A DNA stretch of 64,000 bases from an uncultured Methanomassiliicoccus sp. (GCA_905202485.1 CAJKRY010000006.1:49943-113942), one strand, 5' to 3'; shown: positions 8,227 to 16,996, numbered from the stretch's first letter. Notes: a model not told the origin generated them from the letters alone. Program-made: numbers and translations.

Positions 8227-11200
8227 TCAGTCACACTCCTCAAGTGCAGCATCGATTGCAGCGATAATCTGCTGGTTTTTGAATCCACGCTGTTCCATGG
8301 CACCAGACGGGCAAGCTGCTACACAGCAACCGCATCCTTTGCACAGACCTTCGTTGACGACAGCTTTCTTTTTCTCTGCATCTTTTGGATCAACGACAAT
8401 GGTGATTGCTTTGTATTCGCAAACCGGTTCGCAGATTGCACATCCATCGCATGCATCGTCGTTGACAGCTGCAATTACACCTTCGCTCTTGAGCTCGGGT
8501 TTGGAGATGATGGTGATAGCACGTGCGGCCGCACCGGATGCCTGTGCCATTGACTCATCTGAGAATTTAGGCCAGTGAGCAAGACCAGCAAGGTAAACAC
8601 CATTTGTAGCAAAGTCTACTGGACGGAGTTTCATGTGTGCCTCTAAGAAGTATTTGTCCTTGCTGAGAGGTACTTTGAGCATCTTTGCCAGCTCTTCGTT
8701 GTCAGCGTGCGGGCGGATACCTGTGCTTAAGACAACCATGTCCGGGCGGATTGTGATGTCGTCGCCGAGGATCGTATCAAAAGCAGTAAGTGTTAATGCA
8801 GATCCATCCTGTGAGACCACTGGTGGTTTGTCCTCAGGTACACGGATGAATTTGACTCCAAGGCTGCCTGCTTCTTTGTAAAGGTCCTCGCGGAATCCGT
8901 ATGTTCTGATATCTTTATGGAAGACATAGATGTCTTTTGAAGGATCGGCTTTCTTGAGACTGATTGCATTCTTGATTGCATTAGCGCAACAGACCCTGCT
9001 GCAGTATGGAGCATCGGTGTTACGGGATCCAACACACTGGATCATGGCGATCCTCTTTGCTGGGACGTCTCCGCTTTCCATCTTGGCTTCTAGTTCTAAC
9101 TGAGTTACGACGTTGCTGTTCTGTCCGTACAGGTATTCTGTCGGCTTGTATTCCTCTGCACCCACGGCCACTACAACGCTACCGGTCTCAATTTCTCCCT
9201 GGCTTGTCTGGATCTTGAAATTACCAACGAAACCGCCGACATCCTGAACTTCAGTGTTTAAGTGAACTGTGATGTTCTTGTCAGCGCTGACTTTGTCAGC
9301 AAGCTCTTTTGCAAAAGTGCTGATCTTCTTGCCGTCTTCTTCGTGGTGGATTTTAGCTGCATTTCCTCCCAGTGCGCCAGTCCTTTCGATGATGTCAACT
9401 TTGAATCCCTGGGCTGCAATGTCCAGAGCAGCTGTCATACCAGAAATTCCTCCTCCGACTACTACAGCAGAGTGGGTGACTGGAAGCTTGCTCTCATAGA
9501 GAGGCTCAAGAAGTCTTGATTTAGCAACAGCCATACGAACAAGGTCTTTTGCTTTCTTGGTAGCTTTTTCAGGTTCATTCATGTGAATCCAGGAACACTG
9601 GTCTCTGATGTTTGCCATTTCAAAGAGATACGGGTTAAGTCCGGCTTCTTTGATTGTGCTCTGGAAAAGAGGCTCATGAGTACGGGGTGTGCATGAAGCA
9701 ACTACAAACCTGTTGAGATTGTGTTCTTTAATTAAGTCTTTGATTCTTTCCTGACAGTCAGCAGAGCAGGCGTATTTTCCTTCTTCTGCATATTCGACAT
9801 TCTTCAGGCTCTTTGCATACTCAACTACCCCTGGAACGTCGATTGTACCGGCGATGTTGATACCACAGTCGCATACAAGTACACCAATTCTTGGTTCCTG
9901 TCCTTCGACATCAATTTCCTGTATTGCACTCTCTTCGAGGACTCCTCTCTTGTCAGCGATGTAAGCACCTGCTTTAGCTGCTGCACCGGATGCCTCTGCT
10001 ACAGATGTCGGGATATCTTTTGGAGCTGCGAAAGCACCGGTTACAAAGATACCATCACGGCTGGAGCTCAGGGGGCTGTATGTTGATGTTCCGGCGAACC
10101 CATAGCTGTTGAGATCTATATTGAATATCTTGCTTAATGATGTGGCGCCAACTGGGGGCTGAAGTCCTACAGAGAGAACAACCATATCAAACTCTTCCTC
10201 AGATACTTCGTTTGTTGAAGGATCAGAGTAGCGGAGAATGAGATTCTTTGTTTCTGGATCTTCAATGATGTTAGCAACCCTTGATGCACGGTGCATCTGA
10301 ATTCCGTATTCATTCTGTGCACGGACTTTGTAGTCTTCGAATTCCTTACCAAAGGCACGGATATCCATGAAGAATATTGTCGGTTTCAGACCAGCTGTGT
10401 GTTCACCAGCAATGATGGCTTGTTTCATTGCATACATACAACAAACGGATGAACAATATGTGTTGCCTGTTTTTTCATCTCTTGATCCTACACACTGAAT
10501 CCACGCTACTTTCTTTGGAGTCTGCTGATCAGATGGCCTGACAACATGCCCTCCGTATGGACCAGTTGCACTCAGGAATCTCTCAAACTCTAATGAAGTT
10601 AAAACGTTTTGATAGATTCCATATCCATATTCTTTCTTTAATTTAGCATCGAATACATTGAAACCAGGTGCTAAAATAATGGCTCCCACGTCGAGCTCTT
10701 CTTCTACTGGTTTGTCATCGTATTTGATGGCTCCTGCGGGACAATTCTTCTCGCAGAGACCGCAGCGGTCTTTGTTGAGTTTTAGACACTTTGTTGCGTC
10801 AATTGAGTATTTAAGTGGTACAGCCTGAGCGAATGGAATGTAGATTGCTTTGCGGATCATGAGTCCTACATCGTATTCGTTTGGAACTTTTACGGGACAT
10901 TTCTCAGCGCAAATTCCGCAACCAACGCACTTGTCGAAATCAACATATCTTGGGTTGTGAACGACTTTGACTTTAAAGTTAGGGGCTTCGCCCTCAACTG
11001 ACAAGACATCTGTTAATGTCATCAGTGTGATCATTGGATGTCTGGAAGCTTCCACAAGCTTTGGTGATAGAATACACATTGAACAGTCGTTCGTTGGGAA
11101 CGTCTTGTCCAGCTGGCTCATTACTCCACCGATGCTTGGCTTATTTTCTACAAGGTATACCTTGAATCCCGACTCTGCGAGATCCAATGCTGTCTGTACG

Positions 11201-11250
11201 CCGGAAATACCTCCTCCGACGACTAAAACTGCACCCATTTTGTCTGCCAT
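8227..11250 (-). CDS. hdrA: enlarged heterodisulfide reductase subunit A with two FAD domains
   Basis: HdrA is the flavin-based electron-bifurcating subunit between hydrogenase, ferredoxin and HdrBC. This one has 1007 residues, against about 650 for the classical protein. The N-terminal half holds an FAD-binding GGGISGVQTALDLAESG (near residue 12), the CSMCILSPK cluster motif (Cys56, Cys59), two inserted ferredoxin motifs (CVGCGICAEKCP, CGLCEKNCPAG) and YCSSVCCMYA. From about residue 455 a second HdrA-like protein begins: VCDCGINIAGTID, a second FAD site GGGISGMTAALD (near 600), YCSRVCCANA, and C-terminal CDGCAICEPVC and CKGCGCCVAACP. The second FAD domain lacks the CxxCIL motif. A GGAGGAG box precedes the ATG. 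It heads the mvh operon; hdrB and hdrC are not in the window. Confidence 0.93.
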   Translation of the reverse strand: MADKMGAVLVVGGGISGVQTALDLAESGFKVYLVENKPSIGGVMSQLDKTFPTNDCSMCILSPKLVEASRHPMITLMTLTDVLSVEGEAPNFKVKVVHNPRYVDFDKCVGCGICAEKCPVKVPNEYDVGLMIRKAIYIPFAQAVPLKYSIDATKCLKLNKDRCGLCEKNCPAGAIKYDDKPVEEELDVGAIILAPGFNVFDAKLKKEYGYGIYQNVLTSLEFERFLSATGPYGGHVVRPSDQQTPKKVAWIQCVGSRDEKTGNTYCSSVCCMYAMKQAIIAGEHTAGLKPTIFFMDIRAFGKEFEDYKVRAQNEYGIQMHRASRVANIIEDPETKNLILRYSDPSTNEVSEEEFDMVVLSVGLQPPVGATSLSKIFNIDLNSYGFAGTSTYSPLSSSRDGIFVTGAFAAPKDIPTSVAEASGAAAKAGAYIADKRGVLEESAIQEIDVEGQEPRIGVLVCDCGINIAGTIDVPGVVEYAKSLKNVEYAEEGKYACSADCQERIKDLIKEHNLNRFVVASCTPRTHEPLFQSTIKEAGLNPYLFEMANIRDQCSWIHMNEPEKATKKAKDLVRMAVAKSRLLEPLYESKLPVTHSAVVVGGGISGMTAALDIAAQGFKVDIIERTGALGGNAAKIHHEEDGKKISTFAKELADKVSADKNITVHLNTEVQDVGGFVGNFKIQTSQGEIETGSVVVAVGAEEYKPTEYLYGQNSNVVTQLELEAKMESGDVPAKRIAMIQCVGSRNTDAPYCSRVCCANAIKNAISLKKADPSKDIYVFHKDIRTYGFREDLYKEAGSLGVKFIRVPEDKPPVVSQDGSALTLTAFDTILGDDITIRPDMVVLSTGIRPHADNEELAKMLKVPLSKDKYFLEAHMKLRPVDFATNGVYLAGLAHWPKFSDESMAQASGAAARAITIISKPELKSEGVIAAVNDDACDGCAICEPVCEYKAITIVVDPKDAEKKKAVVNEGLCKGCGCCVAACPSGAMEQRGFKNQQIIAAIDAALEECD

Positions 11251-11450
11251 TTATGCTCCTCCTCTAGGATTTAGCTCGTAAAATAATTCAATGTTCAGAT
11301 CGACGAGGTGTTTTGGAATAAAGGGATAGTCATTCCCATTAGAACACCTAGCTTCTCGCCCGAACATGTTGCCTCCTTTCCGGGACAATGTTCAGTTTAA
11401 CTTGCCTAACCGAAGCACAGCCCCGATGACGTAATCTTATACACAGATGC
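11251..11450 (-). promoter_or_regulatory. hydrogenase operon promoter and structured leader
   Basis: The 562-base gap upstream of hdrA has no convincing ORF. On the minus strand a TATA-like TATAAG at about 11437-11443 would start transcription near 11415, leaving a leader of roughly 165 nt. The leader contains a 6-bp hairpin (11362-11367 with 11388-11393) and a second hairpin (11306-11312 with 11343-11349, with inner pairing 11315-11319 and 11332-11336). A 10-nt sequence occurs twice in identical form (11386-11395 and 11289-11298), so both copies can pair with the same ATGTTC. That is a switch-like layout. Another TATA-like site is at 11532-11540. Bases 11545-11790 show no further recognised element. 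Confidence 0.45.
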
Positions 11451-11812
11451 ATGCCATTGCAGCATACAGCAATTATAGTACGACTAGTGTTTCTGGAAAG
11501 AGATTACTGTATATTAACATATCGAGCTTAGTTTTATAAGTGATCCCGACACATTACGGGGGGCGTTTGCAATCCCCTAAAGTTATACGATTTTCGAAGG
11601 TATTATAATTGTTAAATCGACCATTTTGTTGATATGCCGTGTTTACCGCAATAAAATAGCCGGTTCTCGTTCAAAAAATGGGATAAACGCAGCCGTGGAA
11701 TAAAATTCCATATTATATAGTAGAATCAGCACGACATAGTGTTGCTTTTCATGCGCCTTTTTCTCGGCGGATTGCAAAATTACATATTCCTTGATAAAAT
11801 AGCTATCCGCAG

Positions 11813-12106
11813 ATGGTAGTAAAGTCAAAAAGAGGACGGAGACGCTACATAGCCTTCGAAACAACCAAAACAATAAGCGATGACCAGCTGCTCTGTTCGC
11901 TGCGTTCTTGTTTTGAGAATGCGGGAATCTCTGTACCGAAGATTATCCAATTCAACGGAAACAGAGGAATTGTCAGAGTAAACGGCACAAATGTAGATAA
12001 GGCAAGGGCTCTGATGAATAATGAGAACTTTAAAACTCTTTTAACTTCAGGTACGCTGCTCACAATCAGGGAGCACTACTTTAAACCCGGTGAAAAAAGA
12101 TACTAA
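11813..12106 (+). CDS. rnp2: ribonuclease P protein component 2 (Pop5)
   Basis: A 97-residue protein of the Pop5/Rpp14 family, a protein subunit of archaeal RNase P that helps mature tRNA 5' ends. The N-terminal RRRYIAFE and the hydrophobic core around NGNRGIVRVNG match the family. A TATA-like GATAAAATA lies roughly 20-25 bases before the ATG, which suggests a leaderless mRNA. It lies directly before psmA, the usual archaeal neighbour. The Rpp30 gene, often found here, is not next to it. Confidence 0.85.
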   Translation: MVVKSKRGRRRYIAFETTKTISDDQLLCSLRSCFENAGISVPKIIQFNGNRGIVRVNGTNVDKARALMNNENFKTLLTSGTLLTIREHYFKPGEKRY

Positions 12107-12190
12107 GCGGCGGGCCAGAGGTAAAACACCAAAACTAAGATATATATTAGAGTAGTGCTTTAATGAAGTTTCGTAGTTAGGAGTGATGTA

Positions 12191-12913
12191 ATGCAAGCAG
12201 GACAGATGGCGTATGATAGGGCCATAACTGTATTCTCGCCTGATGGAAGACTATTCCAGGTTGAATATGCCAGGGAAGCAGTCAAGAGAGGAACAACGAC
12301 AGTTGGGCTTAAGTTCAAGAATGGTGTAGTGCTGATTGTAGACAAGCGCATTGCTAGCAGACTTATGGAGCCCAAATCTATTGAAAAGATCTTTCAAATA
12401 GACGGCCACATTGGATGTGCTACATCTGGGCTTGTTGCCGACGCTCGTGTTCTTGTAGATCAGGCTAGAGTAACAGCCCAAGTCAACAGAATCACCTATG
12501 ATGAAGATATAAGCGTAGAGATGCTCGTTAAGAAGATCTGCGACTATAAACAGAATTTTACACAGTATGGCGGTGCCCGTCCGTTTGGAACTGCCCTTCT
12601 CATTGCAGGTGTTGACGATCAAGGAATACACTTGTTTGAAACAGACCCATCCGGTGCTCTGGTCTCATATAAAGCAGGTGCAATCGGTGCAGGTCGTGCT
12701 GTGGTCATGGATTTCTTTGAAGAAAAATACGAAGAAGACATGGAACAGGATGATGCAATTGTTCTTGGACTGCTCGCTTTGAAAAAGGCTACAGAAGAAG
12801 AGAAATTAAACCCTAAGTCTGTTGAAATAGGAATCGTCTGTGAAGGTAAAAATTTCAGACGCCTTAACGATGCCGAAGTGGAAACTTTGGTAGAAAAGGC
12901 TAACAGCGAGTAG
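12191..12913 (+). CDS. psmA: proteasome alpha subunit
   Basis: The outer ring subunit of the archaeal 20S proteasome. The N-terminal YDRAITVFSPDGRLFQVEYA signature of alpha subunits is intact, followed by the usual fold through VLGLLALKKA to a total of 240 residues. A TATA-like GATATATATTA lies at about 12138-12148 and a GGAG box precedes the start. The stop codon is TAG (12911-12913), followed in frame by three codons and a TAA that abuts the next ATG. If UAG were read as pyrrolysine, the protein would gain only four residues. Confidence 0.97.
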   Translation: MQAGQMAYDRAITVFSPDGRLFQVEYAREAVKRGTTTVGLKFKNGVVLIVDKRIASRLMEPKSIEKIFQIDGHIGCATSGLVADARVLVDQARVTAQVNRITYDEDISVEMLVKKICDYKQNFTQYGGARPFGTALLIAGVDDQGIHLFETDPSGALVSYKAGAIGAGRAVVMDFFEEKYEEDMEQDDAIVLGLLALKKATEEEKLNPKSVEIGIVCEGKNFRRLNDAEVETLVEKANSE

Positions 12914-12925
12914 GCTCGGATTTAA

Positions 12926-13630
12926 ATGGTTGATATAGACGAGGCCATAATTGCTAGACTAGAGTCTCATGGGGAAACTTTCGAGGCCCTCATAGACCCA
13001 AAAGTCGTGCGTCTGATCAGAGACGGAAAAGATGTCGATTTATCTGAATATATTGTAATAGAAGAGATCTTTCGCAATGCAAGGAAAGGCACAAGAGCTG
13101 AAGAAAAGAAGATTATGGAAGTTTTTGGGACTTCTGACCCTTTAGAGGTAGCAAAAACAATTATCCTCAAAGGCGAAGTCCAGTTGACTACTGAGCAAAA
13201 AAGAGAGATGCAGGAAGCCAAGAAAAGAAGAGTTATCGCCGTGATAGCAATGAATGCGATAAATCCTCAGACTCAGGCTCCACATCCCCCTGCTCGGATT
13301 GAATTAGCTATGGAAGAAGCTAAAGTGCACATTGATCCGTTTAAATCTGTGGATTCTCAGGTCGAAATGGTACTCAAAGCACTTCGTCCGTTGATACCTA
13401 TTAAATTTGATAAAGTCAAGATAGCCATCAAGCTGTCTGGTGAGAACTACGGGAAATGTTATGATTGTATAACTCAGAGTGGGAAGATAATAAAAGAAGA
13501 GTGGTCTTCCCACGGCGGATGGATAGGAGTTGTCGAATTGCCCGCAGGTCTCAGAGATGATTTTCTTGCAACCCTGGCAGAAAGAACTAAAGGAGACGTA
13601 GAAACCAAAATAATGAAAGCTGGGTTCTAA
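12926..13630 (+). CDS. sdo1: ribosome maturation protein SDO1 (SBDS homologue)
   Basis: A 234-residue homologue of the Shwachman-Bodian-Diamond protein, which acts in late 60S/50S maturation by helping to release the anti-association factor aIF6. The N-terminal domain contains LIDPKVVRLIRDGK; the central helical domain has NAINPQTQAPHPPARIE, a highly conserved patch; and a ferredoxin-like C-terminal domain follows. The ATG begins immediately after the in-frame TAA that backs up the psmA TAG. It is the standard partner of the exosome genes in archaea. Confidence 0.95.
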   Translation: MVDIDEAIIARLESHGETFEALIDPKVVRLIRDGKDVDLSEYIVIEEIFRNARKGTRAEEKKIMEVFGTSDPLEVAKTIILKGEVQLTTEQKREMQEAKKRRVIAVIAMNAINPQTQAPHPPARIELAMEEAKVHIDPFKSVDSQVEMVLKALRPLIPIKFDKVKIAIKLSGENYGKCYDCITQSGKIIKEEWSSHGGWIGVVELPAGLRDDFLATLAERTKGDVETKIMKAGF

Positions 13631-13680
13631 GACTATTTTAATATACTATAATAAATACCGTGATTATTAGGAGATTAAAA

Positions 13681-14379
13681 ATGAGTGAAGAATTTTCAAA
13701 ACCATCCCGTCAGGTTGTTATGCCCGGAGAGCTGCTCGAAGGAGAAAAGCTCAAGGCCGGTGCTGGCACTTATGTTTCTGATGGGAATATCTATTCTGCA
13801 ATAATGGGATTTAAAACAGTCAAATCAAATTATATTAATGTTGTTCCCCTGAGTGGCAGATATATCCCTAACGTAGGGGACAATGTAATAGGAATTGTAG
13901 AAGACGTTGGTCCTTCAAACTGGCTGATCGAAATAAATTCACCGTATCCAGCACCGTTGCATGTTAACGAGGTGCCGTGGAGAGTTGAATTCGGGGATAC
14001 TTCCCGTTATATGAAAATCGGCGACGCTCTGCTAGTAAAGATCCTCATGGTCGATGAGACAATGAAAGTTCAGGTTACCATGAAAGAACAGGGACTGAGA
14101 AAACTTCAGGGAGGAGAAATTGTTGAAATCGCTCCCCACAAAGTCCCGAGAGTCATCGGAAAAAGTGGTTCGATGATTCAGTTGATTAAAGGATATACAA
14201 ACTGCAGAGTTTTTGTTGGACAAAACGGACGAATCTGGCTCGATGGGGAGACAGAGAATATCGGCTATGCGTACCACGCAATAAAGATGATTGATGAAGC
14301 AGCCCACTCTTCTGGACTTACTGATAGAGTGAAAGCGTATTTAGAGTCTGTAGCCCAACCAGTACAAGAATCAGAGTGA
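13681..14379 (+). CDS. rrp4: exosome cap protein Rrp4
   Basis: An RNA-binding cap subunit of the archaeal exosome, 232 residues. The order is an N-terminal domain with VMPGELLEGE, an S1 domain (near VPLSGRYIPNVGDNVIGIVEDVG) and a KH domain with VPRVIGKSGSMIQLIK (the GXXG loop). An in-frame GTG at 13660 exists, but ATG 13681 follows a TAGGAGA box and begins the conserved protein, so it is chosen. A TATA-like tract near 13640-13652 could give a second promoter inside the operon. Confidence 0.95.
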   Translation: MSEEFSKPSRQVVMPGELLEGEKLKAGAGTYVSDGNIYSAIMGFKTVKSNYINVVPLSGRYIPNVGDNVIGIVEDVGPSNWLIEINSPYPAPLHVNEVPWRVEFGDTSRYMKIGDALLVKILMVDETMKVQVTMKEQGLRKLQGGEIVEIAPHKVPRVIGKSGSMIQLIKGYTNCRVFVGQNGRIWLDGETENIGYAYHAIKMIDEAAHSSGLTDRVKAYLESVAQPVQESE

Positions 14380-14388
14380 GGTGTAACA

Positions 14389-15177
14389 ATGTCCGGAATG
14401 ACAACTGATATTGAATTAGTTAATAAAGATGGAATTAGAATTGATGGAAGGACTGCAGAAGAAATGCGTCCTTTAAGAATTGAAGCTGGCGTATTGAACA
14501 ATGCAGACGGATCTGCATATCTTGAATGGGGTAAAAACAAAGTGTTGTGCGCTGTCTATGGTCCAAGAGAATGTCACCCAAGGCACATGCAGAATCCCAC
14601 AAAAGCAATTGTGCAGTGCAAATACAACATGCTCTCTTTTTCAGTATCTGACAGGAAGAGACCTGGCCCAGACAGAAGATCCATTGAAATTTCAAAAATC
14701 ATATCTGAAGCTCTTGAGTATGTGATCTTCACAGAGAATTACCCGCGTGCATCTATTGACGTATATATTGAGGTGCTGCAGGCTAACGCCGGTACCAGAT
14801 GTGCAGGCCTGACGGCTGCATCGGTAGCACTGGCTGACGCAGGCATCCCCATGAAAGATCTTGTTCCTGCAGTGGCAATCGGCAAAGCCGACGGCCATAT
14901 AGTTCTTGATCTTAACAAAGAAGAAGATAATTTTGGAAATGCTGATCTGCCGATCGCCATGATTCCCAGAACCGGAGAAGTCCTCTTGATGCAGATGGAC
15001 GGCCATATGACAATGGATGAATTCAACACTGCGCTGGAATACGGCAAGAAAGCATGCGAAAAAGTTTACGAGATTCAGAAAGATGCTCTCAAACGCAAGT
15101 ATTCAATCCAGTCTGAAGATGCAGAGGAACCGGAACCTGCGGCTGATGAAGAATCAAGCGAAGAAGGTGATGAGTGA
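14389..15177 (+). CDS. rrp41: exosome catalytic subunit Rrp41
   Basis: An RNase PH-fold subunit that carries the phosphorolytic active site of the archaeal exosome hexamer with Rrp42. It has the phosphate- and RNA-binding features of active RNase PH proteins: RIDGRTAEEMRPL, the RKRPGPDRRSIE arginine region, AGTRCAGLTAASVALADAG and the acidic NADLPIAM region. An acidic tail follows residue 240. GGTG lies 5 bases before ATG 14389. Its TGA overlaps the rrp42 start. Confidence 0.95.
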   Translation: MSGMTTDIELVNKDGIRIDGRTAEEMRPLRIEAGVLNNADGSAYLEWGKNKVLCAVYGPRECHPRHMQNPTKAIVQCKYNMLSFSVSDRKRPGPDRRSIEISKIISEALEYVIFTENYPRASIDVYIEVLQANAGTRCAGLTAASVALADAGIPMKDLVPAVAIGKADGHIVLDLNKEEDNFGNADLPIAMIPRTGEVLLMQMDGHMTMDEFNTALEYGKKACEKVYEIQKDALKRKYSIQSEDAEEPEPAADEESSEEGDE

Positions 15178-15947
15178 TGTCTGAAGGAATAGCAGAAATC
15201 AAAAGAGAATACATCAACAAACTCCTTCAGATGGGACGCAGGGTCGATGGAAGAGAAGCAAAAGAATACAGAGATATTCAGATTGAGACCAACTGCATCG
15301 AAAGCGCACAGGGATCAGCCAGAGTAAAACTCGGAAAGACTGAAGTGCTTGCTGGAATCAAAATGGACGTGGGAACCCCTTTCCCGGATACACCAGACCG
15401 CGGAGTTCTTACCACCAACACAGAACTTATACCGATGGCTTCTCCAGACTTTGAAGCCGGACCGCCAGATGCAGGTGCCATCGAATTAGCACGTGTAGTT
15501 GATCGCGGTATAAGGGAGAGCGAAATGATTGACCTCCAGAAGCTGTGCATAGCTGAAGGTGAAGAAGTCTGGATTAATTTCTTAGACATATACGTCCTCG
15601 ACTACGACGGAAACCTGTTTGATGCGTGTTTCTTAGCTGCAGCGGCTGCCCTGTCTACAACAATTGTCCCGGCTGCAGAACGTGAAAAAGGCGAAGATTA
15701 TCCACTGCCAATTAAGCATCTGCCAATTCAGACTACTGCAGTAAAAATAGAAAACTCTATATTGTTTGACCCGACTCTCGACGAAGAAAAGGTCGCAGAT
15801 GCACGCCTTACAGTCACCACTGATGAAAACGGCGACATAAGGGCTATGCAGAAAGGTCTTTCTGGTGCATTCACGCTAGAAGAAGTTAAGCAAGTGATCG
15901 ATTCATCTCTTTGCATAAGCAAAGAACTCAGAAAACTCATTGGGTGA
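15177..15947 (+). CDS. rrp42: exosome subunit Rrp42
   Basis: The non-catalytic RNase PH-fold partner of Rrp41 in the exosome ring. It shows VDGREAKEYRDI, GKTEVLAGIKMDVGTPFPDTP, RVVDRGIRES and the DYDGNLFDACFLAAAAAL stretch typical of Rrp42. The ATG at 15177 overlaps the rrp41 TGA. A GTG one codon earlier is an alternative, but the ATG is favoured by the stop-start overlap. It lies between rrp41 and the L37Ae gene, the classical archaeal order. Confidence 0.95.
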   Translation: MSEGIAEIKREYINKLLQMGRRVDGREAKEYRDIQIETNCIESAQGSARVKLGKTEVLAGIKMDVGTPFPDTPDRGVLTTNTELIPMASPDFEAGPPDAGAIELARVVDRGIRESEMIDLQKLCIAEGEEVWINFLDIYVLDYDGNLFDACFLAAAAALSTTIVPAAEREKGEDYPLPIKHLPIQTTAVKIENSILFDPTLDEEKVADARLTVTTDENGDIRAMQKGLSGAFTLEEVKQVIDSSLCISKELRKLIG

Positions 15948-15952
15948 GAATA

Positions 15953-16243
15953 ATGTCGTCCAAGTCCACTGAAAAGGTAGGAAGTTCGGGAAGTTTCGGT
16001 ACCCGCTACGGTGTAGTCGTAAGGAACCGTACCCGTGACATCATGAAGGTTAGGCGTGCAAAACACGAGTGTCCAGTATGCCACAGGAACAATGTGAAAA
16101 GAGTCAGCAGCGGTGTTTGGGAATGTTCCAAATGCTCTGCTAAATTCACTGCAAGTGCATACTCTCCGTTGTCCAAGAAGGATACTTCTGGAGCAACACT
16201 CGCTAAAGCTAGTCAAGTTGACGTAGAGAAGAACGGTGAGTGA
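15953..16243 (+). CDS. rpl37ae: 50S ribosomal protein L37Ae (eL43)
   Basis: A 96-residue zinc-ribbon ribosomal protein. The CPVC and CSKC knuckles (about residues 40-60) form the zinc site, preceded by the basic GTRYGVVVRNR segment that contacts rRNA. An upstream in-frame extension exists, but ATG 15953 begins the family's conserved N-terminus and lies a few bases after the rrp42 stop. The C-terminal tail is longer than in many homologues, with no recognised motif. Confidence 0.93.
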   Translation: MSSKSTEKVGSSGSFGTRYGVVVRNRTRDIMKVRRAKHECPVCHRNNVKRVSSGVWECSKCSAKFTASAYSPLSKKDTSGATLAKASQVDVEKNGE

Positions 16244-16245
16244 AC

Positions 16246-16380
16246 ATGTACAAATGCGGGAAATGTAACGAACCTATTCGCTCCAACATCAACGCAGTTG
16301 GGATTCAATGCGAAAAATGCGGTTCCAAAATCTTTTATAAGGAAAGACCGAACGTAAAGAAGGTTGTAAAGGCTAGGTGA
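16246..16380 (+). CDS. rpoP: RNA polymerase subunit P (Rpb12/RPABC4 homologue)
   Basis: A 44-residue protein. It begins MYKCGKCN and continues with CEKCGSKIFYKERP, giving the two CxxC knuckles of the zinc ribbon that anchors RpoP to the polymerase. The basic C-terminus is typical. It follows the L37Ae stop by two bases, and its TGA is immediately followed by the pcc1 ATG. The L37Ae-RpoP-Pcc1-prefoldin order is a standard archaeal arrangement, which makes the call firm despite the length. Confidence 0.93.
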   Translation: MYKCGKCNEPIRSNINAVGIQCEKCGSKIFYKERPNVKKVVKAR

Positions 16381-16620
16381 ATGGGATTGCCGAAGGCAGT
16401 CCTTCATTTAGACACCCCGCATGAAGCAGCAGTTTGGTCTGCCCTCTTTCCAGAGATAGGAAGAGAAGTCCCAAGAACGCACGTAGAGATATCTCGTGAG
16501 AGTGGGGGAATCACATTAAGCATTGATACAGCAGACATCGGTGCGTTGAGGGCAGCCCTTAACTCATACTTAAGATGGATAGCGGTTTCAGAAGATATCG
16601 CAAAAATAGCAGGTGACTAA
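16381..16620 (+). CDS. pcc1: KEOPS complex subunit Pcc1
   Basis: A 79-residue Pcc1-type protein, the small dimerising subunit of KEOPS, which makes the t6A37 modification in ANN-decoding tRNAs. A single alpha-beta domain is seen, with the HVEISRESGGITLSIDTADI region and LRAALNSYLRWI matching the family's CTAG/Pcc1 fold. It begins at the base after the rpoP stop. The other KEOPS genes are not in this window. Confidence 0.88.
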   Translation: MGLPKAVLHLDTPHEAAVWSALFPEIGREVPRTHVEISRESGGITLSIDTADIGALRAALNSYLRWIAVSEDIAKIAGD

Positions 16621-16621
16621 T

Positions 16622-16987
16622 ATGGACAGTGTAAGCCCACAAGTTCAGAATCAGATTGCACAATTCCAGCAACTTCAACAGCAGTTGCAGGCAGTACTTA
16701 CGCAAAAACTTCAGATGGATGCACAGGTTAGAGAGATGACACGCACCGTTGAAGAGCTGGGCAAAGCTCCTCAGGATGCAGTAATCTATAAGAGCGCCGG
16801 TTCCCTGATGATCAAAGCAGACGGGAAGGAATCAGTTCTCAAAGATCTGGAAGAAAGCAAAGAAACCCTTGAGATCCGCCTAAAAGGCGTAGAGAGGCAG
16901 GAAAAAGCCCTGAGGGAAAAATACCAGACCATGCAAGAACAGATCAATAAAGCGATCTCAACTGGTCTTCCATTAGACAGTCAGTAA
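16622..16987 (+). CDS. pfdB: prefoldin beta subunit
   Basis: A chaperone subunit that holds unfolded proteins for the group II chaperonin. The 121 residues show the expected two long coiled-coil helices: a Gln-rich N-terminal helix (QNQIAQFQQLQQQLQAVL) and a charged C-terminal helix, joined by the short beta hairpin (VIYKSAGSLMIKAD). ATG 16622 is two bases past the pcc1 stop. A GTG at 16613 would overlap pcc1 and add three residues. It is the last gene of the operon. Confidence 0.93.
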   Translation: MDSVSPQVQNQIAQFQQLQQQLQAVLTQKLQMDAQVREMTRTVEELGKAPQDAVIYKSAGSLMIKADGKESVLKDLEESKETLEIRLKGVERQEKALREKYQTMQEQINKAISTGLPLDSQ

Positions 16988-16996
16988 ATCTTTTAC

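Noticed and set aside
11281..11440. Part of the hdrA leader looked like an SRP RNA helix 8, with a CCCGGAAAGG loop in a 6-bp stem.
   Set aside because: The conserved symmetric and asymmetric loop bases of SRP helix 8 are not present, and no Alu-domain or helix 5/6 pairing is found around it. I treat it as leader structure.
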